Shown piece by piece: positions 51,463-63,062 of a DNA stretch of 64,000 nt. This DNA is from an uncultured Acetatifactor sp. (GTDB lineage Bacteria; Bacillota; Clostridia; Lachnospirales; Lachnospiraceae). Under the pieces are notes generated by a model. It saw only the letters and a list, made by a program, of their open reading frames with translations, was not told where the DNA came from and ran no database searches. The number at the start of each line of letters is the position of its first letter. Within the stretch, counting starts at the first letter, position 1. Where the stretch lies: the NCBI GenBank assembly GCA_947625475.1, contig CANQOL010000012.1, forward strand, positions 1-64,000, read 5' to 3'. A program made the position numbers and the translations under genes.

Positions 51463-52149
51463 TTATTCCACCGCGGCCTCCAGGGAGTAATCCTGCGTCA
51501 CCCTGATCTCCCGGAAGCTCTCATAGTGGTCCGATGTATAAAAATACAGTCCGTCGCTGGAGAACACCAGCCTTCTGGAGCCCCGGGACCCGTAGCCGTC
51601 TGTGTCAATATCGCACTCTGTGTAGGTCCGCCCCGGCGCCTGGGGAAGCAGTCCCTCCCGGTTGCCGAAGGTATCCCCGCCGATGGCCGCCCCCTCCCGG
51701 CAGTCCTCCACGGAGCCCCCCTCCCAGCCAAGCTCACGGGCCTCCTTTTTGGTGATATAATTGGGGGGCAGCTCCTGATACAGCTCCAGGTACAGGACTA
51801 CATTTTCCAGATCGTAGTAGAACTCCCCGTAAACCGGCAGGTCTGCCCGGACATCTGCGGGGACTTCGGCCTCCGCCTCCCCAGGGCTTTCCTCCCCCCG
51901 GCCCCCGGTCTGGCGGCGGGCCTCTTCGGGCGGCGCCTGTTCAGCTTCCTCCCCATGGAAGCTGCTCTCCGGCAGGGAACTGCTCTCCGGCAGGGAGCTG
52001 CTCTCCTCCTGAACCTGCTGCCCCGTCTCCCCGTAAGCGGCCGCCCCGCCGGATCCGTAATTTCCTACCTCAGGCTCTGCTCCCCCGCAGGCTGTCAGAA
52101 GCGCCAGCAGCAGGGCAAGGCACAGACCCATTATTCCTCTTTTCTTCAC
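51463..52149 (-). CDS. Secreted lipoprotein ribonuclease (barnase family)
   Basis: This 228-residue protein has a lipoprotein signal peptide with lipobox LLTACGG, a disordered Ser/Glu/Pro-rich linker (about 25-100) and a C-terminal barnase-type guanyl-specific RNase. It includes LPPNYITKKEARELGW, IGGDTFGNREG LLP and GRTYTECDIDTDGYGSRGSR with the catalytic Glu and Args, and the catalytic His in YTSDHYESF. It should be tethered outside the membrane and cleave extracellular or competitor RNA. GGAGG precedes the GTG at 52149. The following barstar gene provides self-protection. Known barnases are mostly freely secreted, so lipid anchoring is a notable variation. Confidence 0.92.
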   Translation of the reverse strand: MKKRGIMGLCLALLLALLTACGGAEPEVGNYGSGGAAAYGETGQQVQEESSSLPESSSLPESSFHGEEAEQAPPEEARRQTGGRGEESPGEAEAEVPADVRADLPVYGEFYYDLENVVLYLELYQELPPNYITKKEARELGWEGGSVEDCREGAAIGGDTFGNREGLLPQAPGRTYTECDIDTDGYGSRGSRRLVFSSDGLYFYTSDHYESFREIRVTQDYSLEAAVE

Positions 52150-52238
52150 CTTCTCACACCTCCTGTCAACAGCTTACTCTGCACCGGCGCCCCTTGTCAA
52201 CACCCTTTGGCACCCTGCGGAAACTCTCCGTTTTCCTA

Positions 52239-52267
52239 TTGACAAACCCTCTCGAATGCCCTAAGAT
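52239..52267 (+). promoter_or_regulatory. mntP promoter
   Basis: TTGACA, a 17-bp spacer and TAAGAT lie directly upstream of the riboswitch; the same architecture as the antiporter unit on the other strand. Confidence 0.8.
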
Positions 52268-52276
52268 AAATACATC

Positions 52277-52427
52277 CTGTTTCTACCGCTATGGGGGAGT
52301 AGTTAGCAGCCCCGGCTGCGATAATGTCAACAGAATGATGTACTCCATCTGGCATTATCTAAACACGAAGGTGTGAAAATGAGACTCATAGACAAAGGCC
52401 CATGTCCGTTGTCTGTGAGTTTTTTTA
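52277..52427 (+). ncRNA. yybP-ykoY manganese riboswitch (mntP leader)
   Basis: The leader carries GGGGGAGTAG, GTCAACA and a closing AAATGAGACTC, the yybP-ykoY core elements. A strong terminator follows (ACTCATAGACAA / TTGTCTGTGAGT, then TTTTTTT). In the Mn2+-bound state the terminator is expected to be disrupted, allowing mntP transcription. This gene pairing is classic for the class. Identified by motif. Confidence 0.9.
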
Positions 52428-52486
52428 TTCATGACAGGATTGCAATGACAGGATTGGAATGACAGAATTGTAACAGGAGGGAGTCT

Positions 52487-53059
52487 ATGAGTCTTTTGAG
52501 TCTGTTTTTGATTGCGGTGGGCCTTTCCATGGACGCCTTCGCCGTAGCCATCTGCAAGGGGCTGGCCATGGACCGGATCCGGCTGCGCAGCGCCCTGACG
52601 GTGGGGCTCTGGTTCGGGGGCTTTCAGGCACTGATGCCCGCGGCGGGCTACCTGCTGGGCAGCCAGTTCGACCGGTACATAACAGGGATCGATCACTGGA
52701 TCGCCTTTATTCTGCTGGGCATCATCGGGGGAAACATGGTCAAAGAGGCTCTCTCCGGACAGGAGGATAAGACCGGGGATTCCCTGGCCTTCAAGGAAAT
52801 GCTGATCCTGGCGGTGGCCACCAGCATAGACGCGCTGGCGGTGGGGGTGACCTTCGCCTTCCTGCAGGTGGACATTGTGCCCGCCGTGCTGTTTATCGGG
52901 TGCATCACCTTCCTGCTCTCCGCTCTGGGGGTGAAGGCGGGCAGCCTGTTCGGCAGCCGTTTCAAGGCCAAGGCGGAGCTGGCAGGAGGGATTCTTTTGA
53001 TCCTCATGGGCTGCAAGATCCTGCTGGAGCATCTGGGGCTGATCCCTCCCGTCTTCTGA
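52487..53059 (+). CDS. mntP: Manganese efflux pump MntP
   Basis: This 190-residue membrane protein of the MntP/YtaF family has six predicted helices in two repeats, each with the conserved metal-path motif: [14 protein letters not shown] near residue 13 and [13 protein letters not shown] near residue 105. It exports Mn2+ from the cytoplasm. AGGAGGGAGTCT precedes the ATG. It is preceded by a Mn2+-sensing riboswitch, which strongly supports the assignment. Single gene, one of three plus-strand genes in the window. Confidence 0.96.
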   Translation: MSLLSLFLIAVGLSMDAFAVAICKGLAMDRIRLRSALTVGLWFGGFQALMPAAGYLLGSQFDRYITGIDHWIAFILLGIIGGNMVKEALSGQEDKTGDSLAFKEMLILAVATSIDALAVGVTFAFLQVDIVPAVLFIGCITFLLSALGVKAGSLFGSRFKAKAELAGGILLILMGCKILLEHLGLIPPVF

Positions 53060-53096
53060 GCCCCGCGGGCTATGGCAGGATCCCCCTTCCGCCCTG

Positions 53097-53951
53097 TCAG
53101 ATCACGGAGATATGCCCCATCCCCATCAGCGCACAGATCAGATAGAGCAGCAGCAGATGGAGGGGATAAAACAGATAGAACACATATTTCAGCGGCAGCC
53201 CCCTCTTCCCGTTGTAAAAGCCCACCAGGATAAAGGCCAGGGGCGCCGTCCACTCCCAGGCGAAGGACACGCATCCGGCTATAATCTGCAGGACCTTCTT
53301 TCTGCGGAACACGTACAGGGCCATAATACAGGCCACGCCCCTCCAGTCGTAGTCCGTCTTCATAAAATAGGCGGCCGTCATGCCCGCCAGCAGAATCACC
53401 CCGTCCAGCAGCACCGCGGGGACAAAGGGGATCCGCAGCTTTTCCACGCGGGAAAAGCCCAGCATGGTCAGCAGGCCGATCAGCAGGGTGAACATTACGT
53501 TCTGATATCCGAAATAAAAGGGTTTGCCCGCAAAGGCAAGATCAAAGGGGATTTCCGTCAGGACCGCGAACAGGGCCATGCGCAGAAGGTATCGGCCCAC
53601 GCTGTGGGTGCGCACAAAGCCCTCCACCAGCAGGAAACAGAAGATGGGAAAGGCAATCCGGCCGATGTAGCGCATCACATAATAGGTGAGGATCAGGGGC
53701 AGATGGGCCATCTGAAACTGCAGATAATACTCCGGGCTGCCGGAGTAGGCGGCCGCGTACAGTCCCTGGGAAATCAGGATCCGGTAGAGCACTGCGGCCC
53801 CTGTATGATCAATGAACATGGTGATAATGGCCGCCAGCTTGAGAGTGCTGCCGCTCAGCCCTCCCTGCTTTCCCTCCCCCTTCTGGGGGATTCTCTGGGT
53901 CCAGGTGCCGGTCTCCGGGACGTTTTGGGCAAGTGCCGTCTGTGGTGACAT
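53097..53951 (-). CDS. TraX family membrane protein
   Basis: This 284-residue protein has about eight hydrophobic helices and TraX-family features: SGSTLKLAAIITMFIDHTGA near residue 35, RYIGRIAFPIFCFLLVEGF and TEIPFDLAF. TraX acetylates F-pilin in E. coli, but chromosomal clostridial homologues occur without pili or conjugation genes and probably acylate another substrate. Start 53951 (MSPQTALAQ) has GAGGAG ten bases upstream. Convergent with mntP. Confidence 0.88.
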   Translation of the reverse strand: MSPQTALAQNVPETGTWTQRIPQKGEGKQGGLSGSTLKLAAIITMFIDHTGAAVLYRILISQGLYAAAYSGSPEYYLQFQMAHLPLILTYYVMRYIGRIAFPIFCFLLVEGFVRTHSVGRYLLRMALFAVLTEIPFDLAFAGKPFYFGYQNVMFTLLIGLLTMLGFSRVEKLRIPFVPAVLLDGVILLAGMTAAYFMKTDYDWRGVACIMALYVFRRKKVLQIIAGCVSFAWEWTAPLAFILVGFYNGKRGLPLKYVFYLFYPLHLLLLYLICALMGMGHISVI

Positions 53952-54132
53952 AGGCAAAGTTCTCCTCTTTTGATTCAGAATTCGGTACTCCCCTATTTTA
54001 ACACACACCTTTTCCCATTACAAGACACAGGAAGGCACCGGAAGACCTTTTTTCGCACTCTCCCGGACGGGGCGCCCTCTCCGCACCCTCCCGGGCAGGA
54101 AATCCCCGCACTCTCCGGGCCGGGCTCCCCTC

Positions 54133-54831
54133 TCATCCCACCCGGTAGCCTGTCCCCCACACCACCTTCAAATACCGGGGCTGCTTGGGATTGCTCTCGA
54201 TCTTTTCCCGGATGTGACGGATATGCACCGCTATGGTATTGTCCGCCCCGATGGCCTGCATATGCCAGATGGCCTCATAGATCTGCGGGATGGAGAACAC
54301 TCTCCCCCTCTCCCTCACAAGCAGCCTGAGGATCTGATACTCGATGGGCGTCAGCCGCACCTCCCGTTTTCCCACAGACACCTTCCTGGTATTGTCATCT
54401 ATTTCCAGATCGTCTATCCGATAGATCTTGTCAATATTCCTGCACATGCTCACCAGCTGATTGTACCGTCTCAGCTGGGATTTCACCCTGGCCAGGAGCA
54501 CTAACGGGTTGCACTCGGAGGAAACGAAATCGTCCGCCCCCGCGTTCAGGGCCCGGATCTTGATCTCCTCCTGCTTTAGATCCGACACCACCATGACCGG
54601 CACGCTGCTGACGGAGCGAAGATGACTGATGCAGTCCAGCCCCTCCTGCACGTCCTGGCCCTCCATCACCACATCCGTGATGATCATCTGCACCCTGCCC
54701 TCCCGCAGAAGGGTCTCCATCTGGGCCACGCTGCCCACGGCGGCCAGCTCATAGCCCTCTCCCTGAAACAGAGGTTTCATGCGATCCATAATACCGGTAT
54801 AATTACGAAATACCACAATATTTTTGCCCAT
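54133..54831 (-). CDS. Atypical OmpR-type response regulator (orphan)
   Basis: This 232-residue protein has a receiver domain (1-120) and an OmpR/PhoB winged helix (about 135-232, VRLTPIEYQILRLLVRERGRVFS and IRHIREKIE). The phospho-acceptor Asp seems present (IITDVVM), but the N-terminal acidic pair is missing (KNIVVFRNYTG instead of a DD-containing strand) and the conserved Lys of the KP motif is replaced (FVSSECN). Such receivers are usually not controlled by ordinary phosphorylation. No histidine kinase is adjacent. AAGGAGGTCATT precedes the ATG. Target genes unknown. Confidence 0.88.
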   Translation of the reverse strand: MGKNIVVFRNYTGIMDRMKPLFQGEGYELAAVGSVAQMETLLREGRVQMIITDVVMEGQDVQEGLDCISHLRSVSSVPVMVVSDLKQEEIKIRALNAGADDFVSSECNPLVLLARVKSQLRRYNQLVSMCRNIDKIYRIDDLEIDDNTRKVSVGKREVRLTPIEYQILRLLVRERGRVFSIPQIYEAIWHMQAIGADNTIAVHIRHIREKIESNPKQPRYLKVVWGTGYRVG

Positions 54832-54950
54832 AATGACCTCCTTCTTTTCCTATGTTAGACCAAAAGTGACAAAATCCTGCATCATTTTTGTGAATAATCT
54901 GCATCATTTTTGCAACATCTCCCGCCGGGCCGCAGCCGCGGTTTGTCCAT

Positions 54951-54992
54951 AAAAAAAGGACCTGTCGCTCTGTTAGACAGAGAAACAGGTCC
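54951..54992 (-). terminator. Terminator of the tig-truA cluster
   Basis: On the minus strand GGACCTGT and ACAGGTCC arms with an inner CTCTGT/ACAGAG pair are followed by TTTTTTT, six bases past the truA stop. Confidence 0.9.
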
Positions 54993-54997
54993 CTCGG

Positions 54998-55744
54998 TTA
55001 CAGCTTTTCATAAAATACAGCCTCCAGCATCAGCCCCTTTGCGGGAGCCAGGGCGCCGGCGGCCTCCCTGCTGCGCGCCGCCAGGATTTCCGGCATGCTG
55101 CGGGGATCCCTCTCCCCCAGCCCCACCTCCAGCAGGGTTCCCGTCAGGATTCTCACCATATGATAGAGAAAGCCATTGCCCTGAAAGGCGAGGGTGATCA
55201 GTTCCCCCTGCCGGGAGACGGTGATCTCGTCCAGCCTGCGGACGGTGGACTTCCTGCCCTTCTTCGCGGAGGTGAAGGACTGGAAATCGTGCTCTCCCAA
55301 AAGGTACGCGGCGGCCTCTCTCATGGCCTCCGCATCCAGGGGCTCCTGCACCCAGTGGGCGTATCTGCGCCAGAACACATTGGGCACCGGGGCGTTTACC
55401 ACCCGGTAAGCATACCGCTTCCCCCGGGCGCACAGACGGCTGTGAAAACGCTCCGGGACCTCCTGGATCTGCGTGACCGCAATGTCCTCCGGCAGATACC
55501 GGTTGATGTAAGCCTGCATCTGGGGCAGGGTGAGCTCACAGCGGGTGTGAAAATTTGCCACCTGGCCCGACGCGTGGACCCCCGCATCGGTCCGCCCGCT
55601 CCCCTTCAGCTCCACTTCCTCCCCGCACATCCGGCTAAGAAGGCTCTCCAGCCTTCCCTGGATCGTATTCTCCTTCCCCTCCTGGCACTGCCATCCCTGA
55701 TAGCGGGTTCCCTCGTAGGCGATCGAAAGTCTGATATTTCTCAT
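54998..55744 (-). CDS. truA: tRNA pseudouridine synthase A
   Basis: This 248-residue enzyme makes pseudouridine at positions 38-40 of the tRNA anticodon arm. It has RLSIAYEGTRYQGWQCQ at the start, the catalytic Asp in GSGRTDAGVHASGQVANF, and NGFLYHMVRILTG. Length is typical. Its start overlaps the YtvI-like stop by 4 bp (ATGA), so the two are translationally coupled. Last gene of the cluster, before a strong terminator. Confidence 0.97.
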   Translation of the reverse strand: MRNIRLSIAYEGTRYQGWQCQEGKENTIQGRLESLLSRMCGEEVELKGSGRTDAGVHASGQVANFHTRCELTLPQMQAYINRYLPEDIAVTQIQEVPERFHSRLCARGKRYAYRVVNAPVPNVFWRRYAHWVQEPLDAEAMREAAAYLLGEHDFQSFTSAKKGRKSTVRRLDEITVSRQGELITLAFQGNGFLYHMVRILTGTLLEVGLGERDPRSMPEILAARSREAAGALAPAKGLMLEAVFYEKL

Positions 55745-56910
55745 TGCCTGTCGGCTCCTCCTCCCAGGCCCTCCAGATCCTCAGGCTTCAGCCGTCTGAA
55801 GCTGTTCAGCCCTTCCGCCAGGATCCGCACGCTGTTTTTGGTGGTGTCAAAAACCCCCTCTTCGTACATTGTGTACAGGATGATCCCAAGGGGCACCGCC
55901 AGGATCATACCCAGCACGCCTCCCAGCCGGTAGCCCGCATAGAGCAGGATCAGGGTGGGAAGAGGCGGCATCCCGACGGAATCCCCCATGATCTTGGGCT
56001 GTATGATCTGACGCACCAGCTGGCCCACTCCCCATATGATCAGCAGGCCCACCGCCATCCTGTAGTCGGCACTGAGGATCTTAATGACCGCCCAGGGCAC
56101 CAGGACGGTCCCCGTCCCGAAGACCGGGAAAAAGTCCAGCATGGCGATGCCCAGGCCGATCAGCAGGCCGTAGTTGACCCGCAGGATTGTCAGGCCGATG
56201 ACAATCAGCAGATACATCCACATCTCAATCCTAAGCTGGGCCTTAAAGTAGCCTCCCACCGCCCGCAGCAGGCTCCTGCGCAGCATATCGTACCGTGACA
56301 GCACCGTCCGGGGCATATGCCTGTGCAGCCAGGCGCCGATCTGTTCCCGCTCCGCCACAAAAAAGTAAGCGGAGAGCAGGCTCATGATGATGGCGATCAA
56401 AATGGAAGGAAGCTGCATGGCAAGGCTCCCCGCCGCGGCAATCGTAGGCGTCCCGATCATGCCCACCAGCTGTCCCAGGGCCTCGCTGGCACTGTTCGAC
56501 ATCTGGCTGATGGCATCCTGCATGTTCTGGGGCAGCTTCTCGTAAATCACGCTGAAATTCCTGGCGATCTGCTCAAAATCCCCCTCCATGGACTCCCACA
56601 TGTCAGGCAGGGCGCTCAGAAGCCCCAGCCCCTGATCCAGGAGAAGGGACCCCGCCGCATAGATGGCCAGCACCACCAGCCCCACGACCATCACGATCAC
56701 GAAGGCGCTGCCCGCCTTTCTCCGGATTTTCAGCTTCTTCTCAAAGAAATGTACGATGGGATTGGCGATCCAGGCTATGATCCAGCCTGCCACAAAGGGC
56801 GCGAAAAAGACCACCAGCCTGGGCAGCAAAAAGAGGATCAAGAGCAGCACCGCTGCCGCCACACCCAAGTTTACCAGGGCCTTGTAATATTTCCTGCCGG
56901 AATTCTTCAT
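55741..56910 (-). CDS. AI-2E/YtvI-like membrane protein
   Basis: This 389-residue protein of the AI-2E transporter superfamily has about eight helices with the usual long extracytoplasmic segment between the second and third, and conserved DFFPVFGTGTVLVPWAV and QPKIMGDSVGMPPLPTLI. Its form is closest to YtvI, the sporulation-linked clostridial/bacillar subgroup. Start 56910 (MKNSGRKYYK) has GGAGATATC directly upstream, and that ribosome binding site lies inside the repeat element at 56914. The extra 22 upstream codons are repeat sequence. Substrate unknown. Confidence 0.85.
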   Translation of the reverse strand: MKNSGRKYYKALVNLGVAAAVLLLILFLLPRLVVFFAPFVAGWIIAWIANPIVHFFEKKLKIRRKAGSAFVIVMVVGLVVLAIYAAGSLLLDQGLGLLSALPDMWESMEGDFEQIARNFSVIYEKLPQNMQDAISQMSNSASEALGQLVGMIGTPTIAAAGSLAMQLPSILIAIIMSLLSAYFFVAEREQIGAWLHRHMPRTVLSRYDMLRRSLLRAVGGYFKAQLRIEMWMYLLIVIGLTILRVNYGLLIGLGIAMLDFFPVFGTGTVLVPWAVIKILSADYRMAVGLLIIWGVGQLVRQIIQPKIMGDSVGMPPLPTLILLYAGYRLGGVLGMILAVPLGIILYTMYEEGVFDTTKNSVRILAEGLNSFRRLKPEDLEGLGGGADRQ

Positions 56911-56913
56911 GAT

Positions 56914-57193
56914 ATCTCCATTCCGGAGCGCCTTGCGCGACGGGGCGATGAGAAAGTCGCGAATGCGATTTCTCATCTGCCATCAGGAGAATTTGTGGCG
57001 CTCCGGCACAAATTCTCATGTGAAAAATCAGCACATCAGTGTGATTTTTCACATTATCTCCATTCCGGAGCGCTTTGCGCGACGGGGCGATGAGAAATTC
57101 GCGAATGCGATTTCTCATCTGCCATCAGGGCCGTCCGCGACGCTCCGGCGCGGACAGCCCTCTGAGGGATCGGCACATCCCCGTAATTTTCAG
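56914..57193. repeat. Two tandem ~140-bp hairpin-rich repeats
   Basis: Two copies (56914-57055 and 57056-57193) share a ~75-bp start (ATCTCCATTCCGGAGCGC... to CTGCCATCAGG) and differ in their later hairpins. Inside are a 9-bp arm pair (GATGAGAAA/TTTCTCATC), an 11-bp pair (GAGAATTTGTG/CACAAATTCTC) and GTGAAAAATCA/TGATTTTTCAC in copy 1, and GTCCGCG/CGCGGAC in copy 2. They lie between engB and the ytvI-like gene; a partial copy lies at 42769. The minus-strand GGAG beside the genes acts as ribosome binding site. REP-like; family not recognised. Confidence 0.8.
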
Positions 57194-57798
57194 ATATCTC
57201 CACCCTCCCGCGCAGGCTGGAGCACCCCGTCCAAAATCCCGTAGATTTCCTCTCTCCCCTGCCTGGTCTGGGCCGAAAAGGGGATCACCGGGGCGGAACC
57301 GCCCGCCTTCAGGGTATCGCGGATCAGCTTTACCTGCCTGGCCGTCTGGCTGCGCCCAATCTTATCCAGCTTCGTGGCGACGATGATGGGATCAAAGCCC
57401 TGGGCCCTGATCCAGTCGTACATGAGGCAGTCGTTGGCCGAGGGCGCATGGCGGATATCCACCAGCAGGAACACCGCTCTCAGCTGCCTGGACCCGCGGA
57501 GATACCGCTCTATCATCCTCCCCCAGTCCGCCCTCACGCTCTCGCTCACCCTGGCGTAGCCGTACCCGGGCAGATCCACCAGGTAGAGCTCTCCGTTCAC
57601 GTTGTAAAAATTGATGGTCTGGGTCTTGCCGGGCTGGGCGCTGGTCCTGGCCAGGGATTTTCGGTTGACCAGACCGTTGATCAGGGAGGACTTCCCCACA
57701 TTGCTCCTGCCCGCGAAGGCCACCTCCGGCCTGGTATTGCGGGGCAGGGAGCTGGTGATCCCGCACACGGTCTCCAGACTGGCTTGCCTGATGATCAT
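57190..57798 (-). CDS. engB: Ribosome biogenesis GTPase EngB (YihA/YsxC)
   Basis: This 202-residue GTPase assists large ribosomal subunit assembly. It has the G1 motif AGRSNVGKSS, G2-region TSAQPGKTQTINFY, G3 DLPGYGYARV, G4 TKLDKI and G5-like FSAQT. AAGGAGGAAACCT precedes the ATG at 57798. It follows clpX in the common clpX-engB order, though a hairpin at 57824 lies between them. Its last codons overlap the edge of the repeat. Confidence 0.96.
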   Translation of the reverse strand: MIIRQASLETVCGITSSLPRNTRPEVAFAGRSNVGKSSLINGLVNRKSLARTSAQPGKTQTINFYNVNGELYLVDLPGYGYARVSESVRADWGRMIERYLRGSRQLRAVFLLVDIRHAPSANDCLMYDWIRAQGFDPIIVATKLDKIGRSQTARQVKLIRDTLKAGGSAPVIPFSAQTRQGREEIYGILDGVLQPAREGGDI

Positions 57799-57823
57799 AG
57801 GTTTCCTCCTTGCCTGACTGCAA

Positions 57824-57848
57824 AACGCCGCCGGCTTCCGGCGGCGTT
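57824..57848 (-). terminator. Hairpin between clpX and engB
   Basis: AACGCCGCCGG and CCGGCGGCGTT form a perfect GC-rich stem, followed by TTGC on the minus strand. It could attenuate transcription from clpX into engB; the T run is short. Confidence 0.65.
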
Positions 57849-57851
57849 TCC

Positions 57852-59117
<1,266 letters not shown>

Positions 59118-59199
59118 GTCTCTAACTCCTGTCGATTGTCTACCTATTTTATTCCTCCGGCACTCCCGGGCCCCTCTCAGCCCCCGCCGGAACGCCGCC

Positions 59200-59793
59200 T
59201 CAGTCTATGGCCGCGTGAGAAGTAATCACCTTGTCGATAAGGCCGTACTCACATGCCTCCTGGGCGCTCTTCCAGTTGTCGCGCTCCGTGTCGGCGCAGA
59301 TCACCTCATAATCCCTGCCGGTATTCTCCGCCAGCATACGGTTCAGCTTTTCCTTGGTCTTTAAGATATGCTTTGCCGCGATCTCGATCTCCGTGGCCTG
59401 ACCCTGGGTGCCGCCCAGAGGCTGGTGGATCATGATCTCCGCGTTGGGCAGGGCGTATCTCTTGCCCTTGGCGCCGCCCGCCAGCAGGAAGGCTCCCATG
59501 CTGGCCGCCATGCCGATACACACGGTAGACACGTCGCACTTGATATATTTCATGGTGTCATAGATCGCCAGGCCTGCGGTGACGCTTCCTCCCGGGCTGT
59601 TGATATACAGATGGATGTCCTTATCCGGATCCTCGGACTCCAAAAACAGAAGCTGGGCCACCACCAGGCTGGCCGTCACCTCATTGACCTCCTCGCCAAG
59701 GAAAATGATCCTGTCCTTCAGCAGTCTTGAGTAAATATCATAGGATCTCTCGCCCTTGCTGGTCTGTTCAATGACATAAGGTACTAAACTCAT
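59200..59793 (-). CDS. clpP: ATP-dependent Clp protease proteolytic subunit
   Basis: This 197-residue serine protease forms the ClpP tetradecamer. The catalytic Ser is in [12 protein letters not shown] near residue 97 and the His in [14 protein letters not shown] near residue 122. The start region [21 protein letters not shown] is typical. Standard length, between tig and clpX. Confidence 0.98.
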   Translation of the reverse strand: MSLVPYVIEQTSKGERSYDIYSRLLKDRIIFLGEEVNEVTASLVVAQLLFLESEDPDKDIHLYINSPGGSVTAGLAIYDTMKYIKCDVSTVCIGMAASMGAFLLAGGAKGKRYALPNAEIMIHQPLGGTQGQATEIEIAAKHILKTKEKLNRMLAENTGRDYEVICADTERDNWKSAQEACEYGLIDKVITSHAAID

Positions 59794-59866
59794 CTTTCCT
59801 CCAATCTGCCCGCTCGCCGGGCATTCCCAATTTATTATACCAATCCTGTCTCAATTCATGTATGTT

Positions 59867-61156
59867 TTATTCGGTCTCCACGGCGTTCTCCACCACCAGG
59901 TCCAGAGCCTTTTTCACAACAAGGTCCTCCATCACCTGCTTTCTGCCGTTCTCACCCAAAAGCTCCCTTACCTTGTCGGCCTCCAGCTTGTAGCTCTCCG
60001 CCATCTTGTCCACCTCTGCCTGGAAATCCTCCTCGGTGGCCTCCAGCTTCTCGGCGGCCGCCACCGCCTCCAGCACCAGGCGGGACTGGATTCTCTTCAG
60101 CGCCTGAGGCTTCATCTGCTCCAGCATCGCCTCAGAGGTCTGGCCGGTAAACTGCAGATACTGTTCCAGGGTGAGGCCCTGGGACTGCATCCTCTGGGCG
60201 AAATCCTCCAGAAGCTGTCTCTGCTGGGTCTCCACCATAGCGTCGGGGATCTCCATGGAGGCGCCCGCGATCACGGCATCCACCGCCGCATCCTCCTTGG
60301 CATTTGCGGCCTCAGCCGCCTTTTTCTCCTCCAGCTTTTTCCGGATATCTTCCTTATATTCCTCCAGCGTGTCGAACTCGGACACCTCGCTGACGAACTC
60401 GTCGTCCAGCTCGGGCAGCTCCTTCTCCTTGATCTCCTTCACGGTGCACTTAAACACGGCCGCCCTGCCCGCCAGCTCCGCTGCCTGGTAATCCTCGGGG
60501 AAGGTCACGTTCACATCCGTCTCCACGCCGATCTGCGCGCCGATCAGCGCCTCCTCAAAGCCGGGAATAAACGCGCCGGAGCCGATCGTGAGGGGATAGT
60601 TTGTCCCCTTGCCGCCCTCAAAGGCCTCCCCGTCCACGAAGCCCTCAAAATCGATCACGGTCATATCGCCGTCCCTGACCGGCCTGTCCTCCACGGTGAC
60701 GGTGCGGGCGCTGTTCTCCCTCTCCTGGGCGATCTGGGCGTCGATCTCCTCCTCGGTGACCTGGGCTGAGGTCTTCTCCACCTTGACGCCCTTGTACTCG
60801 CCAAGGGTCACAGGGGGCTTTAAAGCCACTTCGGCGGTAAAGATAAAGGGCTTGCCGGCCTCGACCTGGACCACGCTGATCTTGGGGGAGGACACAATCT
60901 CCTCCGTGCATTCCTCCAGAGCCTTCTCATAGCTGTCGGGGAGCAGATCATTTACCGCATCCTCGTAGAAAACCTCCCTGCCGTACATCTGTTCAATCAG
61001 CCGGCGGGGCGCCTTGCCCTTGCGGAAACCCGGGATGCTGATGCTGTTCCTGTTCTTCTGGTATGCGCCCTCGATGGCCTTCTCCAGCTCCTGGGCCGGG
61101 ACCTCGATCGTAAGCCTCGCCATGTTTTTCTCTAATTTTTCTACCTGTAAGCTCAT
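59867..61156 (-). CDS. tig: Trigger factor
   Basis: This 429-residue ribosome-associated chaperone and peptidyl-prolyl isomerase has an N-terminal ribosome-binding domain with the signature PGFRKGKAPRR near residue 43, an FKBP-like domain (about 150-240, RDGDMTVIDFEGFVDGEAFE), and a helical C-terminal chaperone domain. AAGGAGGAACTTTTATA precedes the ATG at 61156; the longer frame upstream overlaps the promoter. First gene of the tig-clpP-clpX-engB-ytvI-truA cluster. Confidence 0.97.
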   Translation of the reverse strand: MSLQVEKLEKNMARLTIEVPAQELEKAIEGAYQKNRNSISIPGFRKGKAPRRLIEQMYGREVFYEDAVNDLLPDSYEKALEECTEEIVSSPKISVVQVEAGKPFIFTAEVALKPPVTLGEYKGVKVEKTSAQVTEEEIDAQIAQERENSARTVTVEDRPVRDGDMTVIDFEGFVDGEAFEGGKGTNYPLTIGSGAFIPGFEEALIGAQIGVETDVNVTFPEDYQAAELAGRAAVFKCTVKEIKEKELPELDDEFVSEVSEFDTLEEYKEDIRKKLEEKKAAEAANAKEDAAVDAVIAGASMEIPDAMVETQQRQLLEDFAQRMQSQGLTLEQYLQFTGQTSEAMLEQMKPQALKRIQSRLVLEAVAAAEKLEATEEDFQAEVDKMAESYKLEADKVRELLGENGRKQVMEDLVVKKALDLVVENAVETE

Positions 61157-61209
61157 TATAAAAGTTCCTCCTTCATTCCCTTCCGGTACCGTATCACAAT
61201 CGTTTAGCA

Positions 61210-61238
61210 ATTATATCACATGCGCCGAAAATCTGCAA
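61210..61238 (-). promoter_or_regulatory. tig-clpP promoter
   Basis: TTGCAG, a 17-bp spacer and TATAAT with an extended -10 (TGA before TATAAT) on the minus strand, about 55 bp before the tig start. Confidence 0.8.
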
Positions 61239-61288
61239 TTGATTTTTGCAGGAATCCAAATTCCGGCAAAAAAATGGAAAAAATCCTG

Positions 61289-61316
61289 TTGCTTTTATGG
61301 CATGATTATGTATAAT
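61289..61316 (+). promoter_or_regulatory. pckA promoter
   Basis: TTGCTT, a 16-bp spacer and TATAAT lie about 55 bp before the pckA start, divergent from the tig promoter. Confidence 0.75.
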
Positions 61317-61369
61317 AAGGGGTAGTGAGGAAAACCGACACTACATTTTAAAAGGAAAGAGGTATAAAG

Positions 61370-62974
<1,605 letters not shown>

Positions 62975-63006
62975 TGGGTAACAGCCGGAACATAAGCTGA
63001 CTTTAA

Positions 63007-63043
63007 GGGCCCCGGGAAGCGGCTGCTTCCCGGGGCCCTTTTT
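63007..63043 (+). terminator. pckA terminator
   Basis: A perfect 14-bp inverted repeat (GGGCCCCGGGAAGC / GCTTCCCGGGGCCC) is followed by TTTTT. Confidence 0.95.
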
Positions 63044-63062
63044 CGATCGGAAGGCCGGCTCC

